A stretch of DNA of 8,267 nucleotides, from NCBI GenBank assembly GCA_944390615.1, contig CALXRJ010000057.1, positions 1 through 8,267 on the forward strand, in the 5' to 3' direction. The stretch is from an uncultured Clostridia bacterium. Lineage in GTDB: Bacteria; Bacillota; Clostridia; TANB77; CAG-508. Position numbers and translations under genes: made by a program. This document shows positions 7,070-8,267 of the stretch, piece after piece (the first letter of the stretch is position 1; every line of letters begins with the position of its first letter). The notes beneath the pieces are model-generated. The model worked only from the letters and a program-made list of their open reading frames with translations, made no database searches and was not told where the DNA came from.

Positions 7070-7103
7070 AATTTGTTGTCTATTTGTCCTTTTTCAACAA
7101 ATT
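7070..7103. repeat. Second 9-bp inverted repeat between the divergent promoters
   Basis: AATTTGTTG (7070-7078) and CAACAAATT (7095-7103) are perfect inverted arms with a 16-base spacer. The right arm covers the position where a -35 box for the plus-strand TATAAT at 7121 should lie. That fits an operator for the plus-strand unit or a site shared with gap. It may also be chance in AT-rich DNA. Confidence 0.4.
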
Positions 7104-7120
7104 TTGCATTTTTCGTGTAG

Positions 7121-7126
7121 TATAAT
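7121..7126 (+). promoter_or_regulatory. -10 box of a plus-strand transcript
   Basis: A perfect TATAAT is followed about seven bases later by a purine-rich leader. I see no good -35 hexamer 16-18 bases upstream; the right arm of an inverted repeat occupies that position instead. This is the only apparent transcription unit opposite to all protein genes in the window. Confidence 0.5.
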
Positions 7127-7159
7127 TTATGGCAAGGATGTTGTCCTTCGAAAGGAGGT

Positions 7160-7176
7160 GAATATCGTGCATCTAA
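7160..7176 (+). repeat. Direct repeat copy 1, over the start codon of the small plus-strand ORF
   Basis: GAATATCGTGCATCTAA includes the GTG start codon and abuts the Shine-Dalgarno. It matches copy 2 at 7264-7280 at 16/17 positions. Similarity continues weakly downstream (TGATTTATTT against TGATATATCT) after a two-base gap. Confidence 0.8.
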
Positions 7177-7196
7177 ATTGATTTATTTCAATGATA

Positions 7197-7235
7197 AAAA
7201 AACAGGCATTTACACACAACAAATGCCTGTTTTTT
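7197..7235. terminator. Strong bidirectional intrinsic terminator
   Basis: The stem of 15 bp pairs 7197-7211 with 7221-7235, with core ACAGGCATTT/AAATGCCTGT and a 9-base loop. Outer A and T runs give a T-tract on both strands (TTTTTTGA on plus, TTTTTTTAT on minus). It can end the plus-strand small RNA and also minus-strand transcripts coming from scpA or from a predicted antisense RNA. No other clear terminator follows scpA. Confidence 0.85.
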
Positions 7236-7263
7236 GATAAATTTAATTATCTAGGATTCTTTC

Positions 7264-7280
7264 GAATATCATGCATCTAA
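7264..7280 (+). repeat. Direct repeat copy 2, beyond the bidirectional terminator
   Basis: GAATATCATGCATCTAA differs from copy 1 at 7160-7176 only by A for G at 7271. It lacks the preceding Shine-Dalgarno; ATTCTTTC stands in its place. The copies are 104 bases apart and lie on opposite sides of the terminator stem. Confidence 0.8.
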
Positions 7281-7292
7281 TGATATATCTAT

Positions 7293-7298
7293 ATTATA
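7293..7298 (-). promoter_or_regulatory. -10 box of the predicted antisense RNA
   Basis: A perfect TATAAT on the minus strand lies just upstream of direct repeat copy 2. The surrounding DNA is very AT-rich and the -35 region is poor, so this is a candidate only. Confidence 0.3.
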
Positions 7299-7361
7299 AA
7301 TTTTAAATTTTGCAATAGTTTTCTTGAAATTTTCCAAAAAATCGTTCAACAAAATTCGACA

Positions 7362-8108
7362 TTATTTTTTTCTTTTTACACGGATATCCCCAAAAAGCTC
7401 TTCTTGCTCTGTTTCTACTTTACTTCTTCTCGACAATTCTAGTAACCCAGAAAAAGCAGTTACCACTTCTTGTTTATTATGTTTTTGCAAGGAAAATAAT
7501 TTGTTAAATATAAACGTTTTGTTTTTAATTAATTCTTTAAACATTTCCTTTACTTTATCAACTACTGTATAAGTATCTGTTATTGCTATTTTATTTATAT
7601 TTTTAGCATTTTCATTTACTTTTTCTTGATTTTTCGTCCATAGTTTTTGATATAGTTCTGGAATTATATTTTTATCATATTCATCTTCTATTTTTTGTTT
7701 TGGAAGTTCTATGTTTTCTGGTGATTTATAAAATCGTTTGGAATAAATTTCAAAGTTTTGTCTTAAAACTGCTGTTATATCTTTGTATTTTTTATATTCG
7801 ATAATTCTTCTAATTAGTTCGTCTTCTGAAATTTCTTCCGCTTCTTCTTGTTTGTTTGGAAGAAGTTTTTTAGATTTGATATATAAAAGCGTAGATGCCA
7901 AACTTAAAAATTCACTTGCAATTTCTAAATTTAATTCTTGTGCCTTATTTAAGTATTCCATATATTGGTCTGTTATTTCATCTAGCTTTATGTCATAAAT
8001 ATTCATTTTATTTTTTTCGATTAAGTTACATAACAAATCTAATGGGCCTTGAAAATTGTCTAGTTTTATGGCATATTTGTTTGTTTCTAATGTTAATAAA
8101 TTTGGCAT
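7362..8108 (-). CDS. scpA: Segregation and condensation protein A (SMC kleisin subunit)
   Basis: ScpA is the kleisin that bridges the SMC ATPase heads and binds ScpB in the bacterial condensin-like complex, acting on nucleoid organisation and chromosome segregation. The product is 248 residues, typical for the family. The N-terminal hallmark FQGPLDLLCNLI lies at 19-30, the helical ASTLLYIKSKKLLP segment near 71-84, and the C-terminal winged-helix hallmark FSGLLELSRRSKVETEQ at 219-235 followed by LFGDI at 238-242. AAGGAG at 8121-8116 lies seven bases before the ATG at 8108. The gene starts 14 bases after the stop of the upstream gene and is likely co-transcribed with it. scpB is not downstream of it in this window. 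Its transcript probably ends at the bidirectional terminator near 7197-7235. Confidence 0.95.
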   Translation of the reverse strand: MPNLLTLETNKYAIKLDNFQGPLDLLCNLIEKNKMNIYDIKLDEITDQYMEYLNKAQELNLEIASEFLSLASTLLYIKSKKLLPNKQEEAEEISEDELIRRIIEYKKYKDITAVLRQNFEIYSKRFYKSPENIELPKQKIEDEYDKNIIPELYQKLWTKNQEKVNENAKNINKIAITDTYTVVDKVKEMFKELIKNKTFIFNKLFSLQKHNKQEVVTAFSGLLELSRRSKVETEQEELFGDIRVKRKK

Positions 8109-8122
8109 CCTATTTCTCCTTC

Positions 8123-8267
8123 TTATTCATCATGATTGTGATCTTCATTTTCGTCTATCGTTGATTCAAAAAATATTTCTTTATTTTCCTCATCTTTTAT
8201 TTCTTGTCTTTTTTCTCTTAATTCATTCATAGCTAAGTTGATTCTTCCTTGATTGTCGATATCAATT
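8123..8267 (-). CDS. C-terminal end of a probable S1-domain RNA-binding protein, possibly polynucleotide phosphorylase
   Basis: Only the last 47 residues are in the window; the gene runs off the right edge. It begins IDIDNQGRINLAMNEL, which resembles the last strand of an S1 RNA-binding domain as in VIEIDxxGRINLS of polynucleotide phosphorylases. The remainder is a hydrophilic, Glu/Asp/Lys-rich tail ending in His/Asp/Glu residues. Such acidic or charged tails after a final S1 domain are common in polynucleotide phosphorylase, but other S1 proteins end the same way, so no symbol is given. The stop codon lies 14 bases before scpA and the scpA ribosome binding site falls in that gap, implying one transcript. 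Confidence 0.5.
   Translation of the reverse strand, partial: IDIDNQGRINLAMNELREKRQEIKDEENKEIFFESTIDENEDHNHDE

Larger units (their letters stand above)
7132..7236 (+). ncRNA. Predicted small plus-strand RNA with perfect Shine-Dalgarno and four-codon ORF
   Basis: A transcript of about 105 bases is delimited by TATAAT at 7121-7126 and the strong terminator ending near 7235. Its leader holds AAGGA (7134-7138), TCCTT (7144-7148) and AAGGA (7152-7156), allowing two mutually exclusive 5-bp hairpins, the second hiding the Shine-Dalgarno. AAAGGAGGTG (7151-7160) precedes GTG at 7167 by an ideal distance, but the frame GUG CAU CUA AAU UGA ends after four codons (7167-7181). After the stop, the -1 frame reads L-I-Y-F-N-D-K-K, similar in style to the polar ends of small holin-like toxins. 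It may be the toxin-side RNA of a par/Fst-like type I locus that has lost its coding core, or a regulatory RNA with a leader peptide. I cannot assign a known family. Confidence 0.5.
7197..7286 (-). ncRNA. Predicted convergent antisense RNA
   Basis: A minus-strand TATAAT (7298-7293) predicts a start near 7286, six bases before direct repeat copy 2 (7280-7264). Transcription would run to the shared terminator, giving about 90 bases. Its 5' part would be complementary at 16/17 positions to copy 1, the start region of the plus-strand RNA, and its 3' hairpin would be fully complementary to that RNA's terminator. It also contains ATTC-GAAA-GAAT, a small hairpin with a GNRA loop (7267-7256). No good -35 box is visible at 17 bases; TTGCAA lies too close. 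Existence is inferred from layout only. Confidence 0.35.

Noticed and set aside
7236..7251. GATAA/TTATC inverted repeat beside the terminator
   Set aside because: Five-base AT-rich arms are expected by chance here, and no separate function can be supported.
7895..8164. Plus-strand hydrophobic open frame of 89 codons that could be read as a membrane protein
   Set aside because: It is opposite scpA and the S1-protein tail, lacks a ribosome binding site, and its hydrophobicity follows from complementing Lys/Glu-rich coding sequence.
1..8267. CRISPR array, tRNA, rRNA or insertion sequence
   Set aside because: No regularly spaced repeats, cloverleaf genes, transposase fragments or terminal inverted repeats were found. 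The two 17-base repeats are only a pair around a terminator.

Overview
This is a low-GC, Firmicutes-type (clostridial-like) chromosomal segment. The coding sequence is strongly A-rich, every stop codon seen is TAA, and there are strong AAGGAGG-type ribosome binding sites. The main genes form a classical Firmicutes glycolytic cluster. All protein genes lie on the minus strand, so the window reads biologically from right to left.

Right end (8267 to 7362): the last 47 codons of a protein ending in what looks like an S1 RNA-binding domain (possibly polynucleotide phosphorylase), followed 14 bases later by scpA, the kleisin subunit of the SMC condensin-like complex.

Middle intergenic region (7361 to 6926, 436 bases): no ordinary protein gene, but dense signals. 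A plus-strand unit has a TATAAT box, a leader with two competing hairpins, a perfect Shine-Dalgarno, a four-codon ORF and a 15-bp terminator with T-tracts on both sides. A 17-base element overlapping the four-codon ORF's start codon recurs (16/17) beyond the terminator, next to a minus-strand TATAAT box. Convergent RNAs sharing a terminator and flanking direct repeats are the layout of par/Fst-type type I toxin-antitoxin loci, but no intact toxin ORF is present. The gap promoter (TTGAAA, 17 bases, TAGAAT), two inverted repeats upstream of it and a leader hairpin also lie here.

Left part (6925 to 1): gap, pgk, tpiA, a Uma2-family PD-(D/E)XK nuclease gene, gpmI, a YezG/DUF600-like gene with a long charged tail, and eno (cut by the window edge). 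The five enzymes convert glyceraldehyde-3-phosphate and dihydroxyacetone phosphate to phosphoenolpyruvate. All visible key catalytic residues are present. Gene spacings are 30 to 92 bases, consistent with one operon, but there is a terminator-like hairpin between gap and pgk and a possible internal promoter before the yezG-like gene. Two features are unusual: the two non-glycolytic genes inside the cluster, and the absence of a CggR-type regulator immediately upstream of gap.
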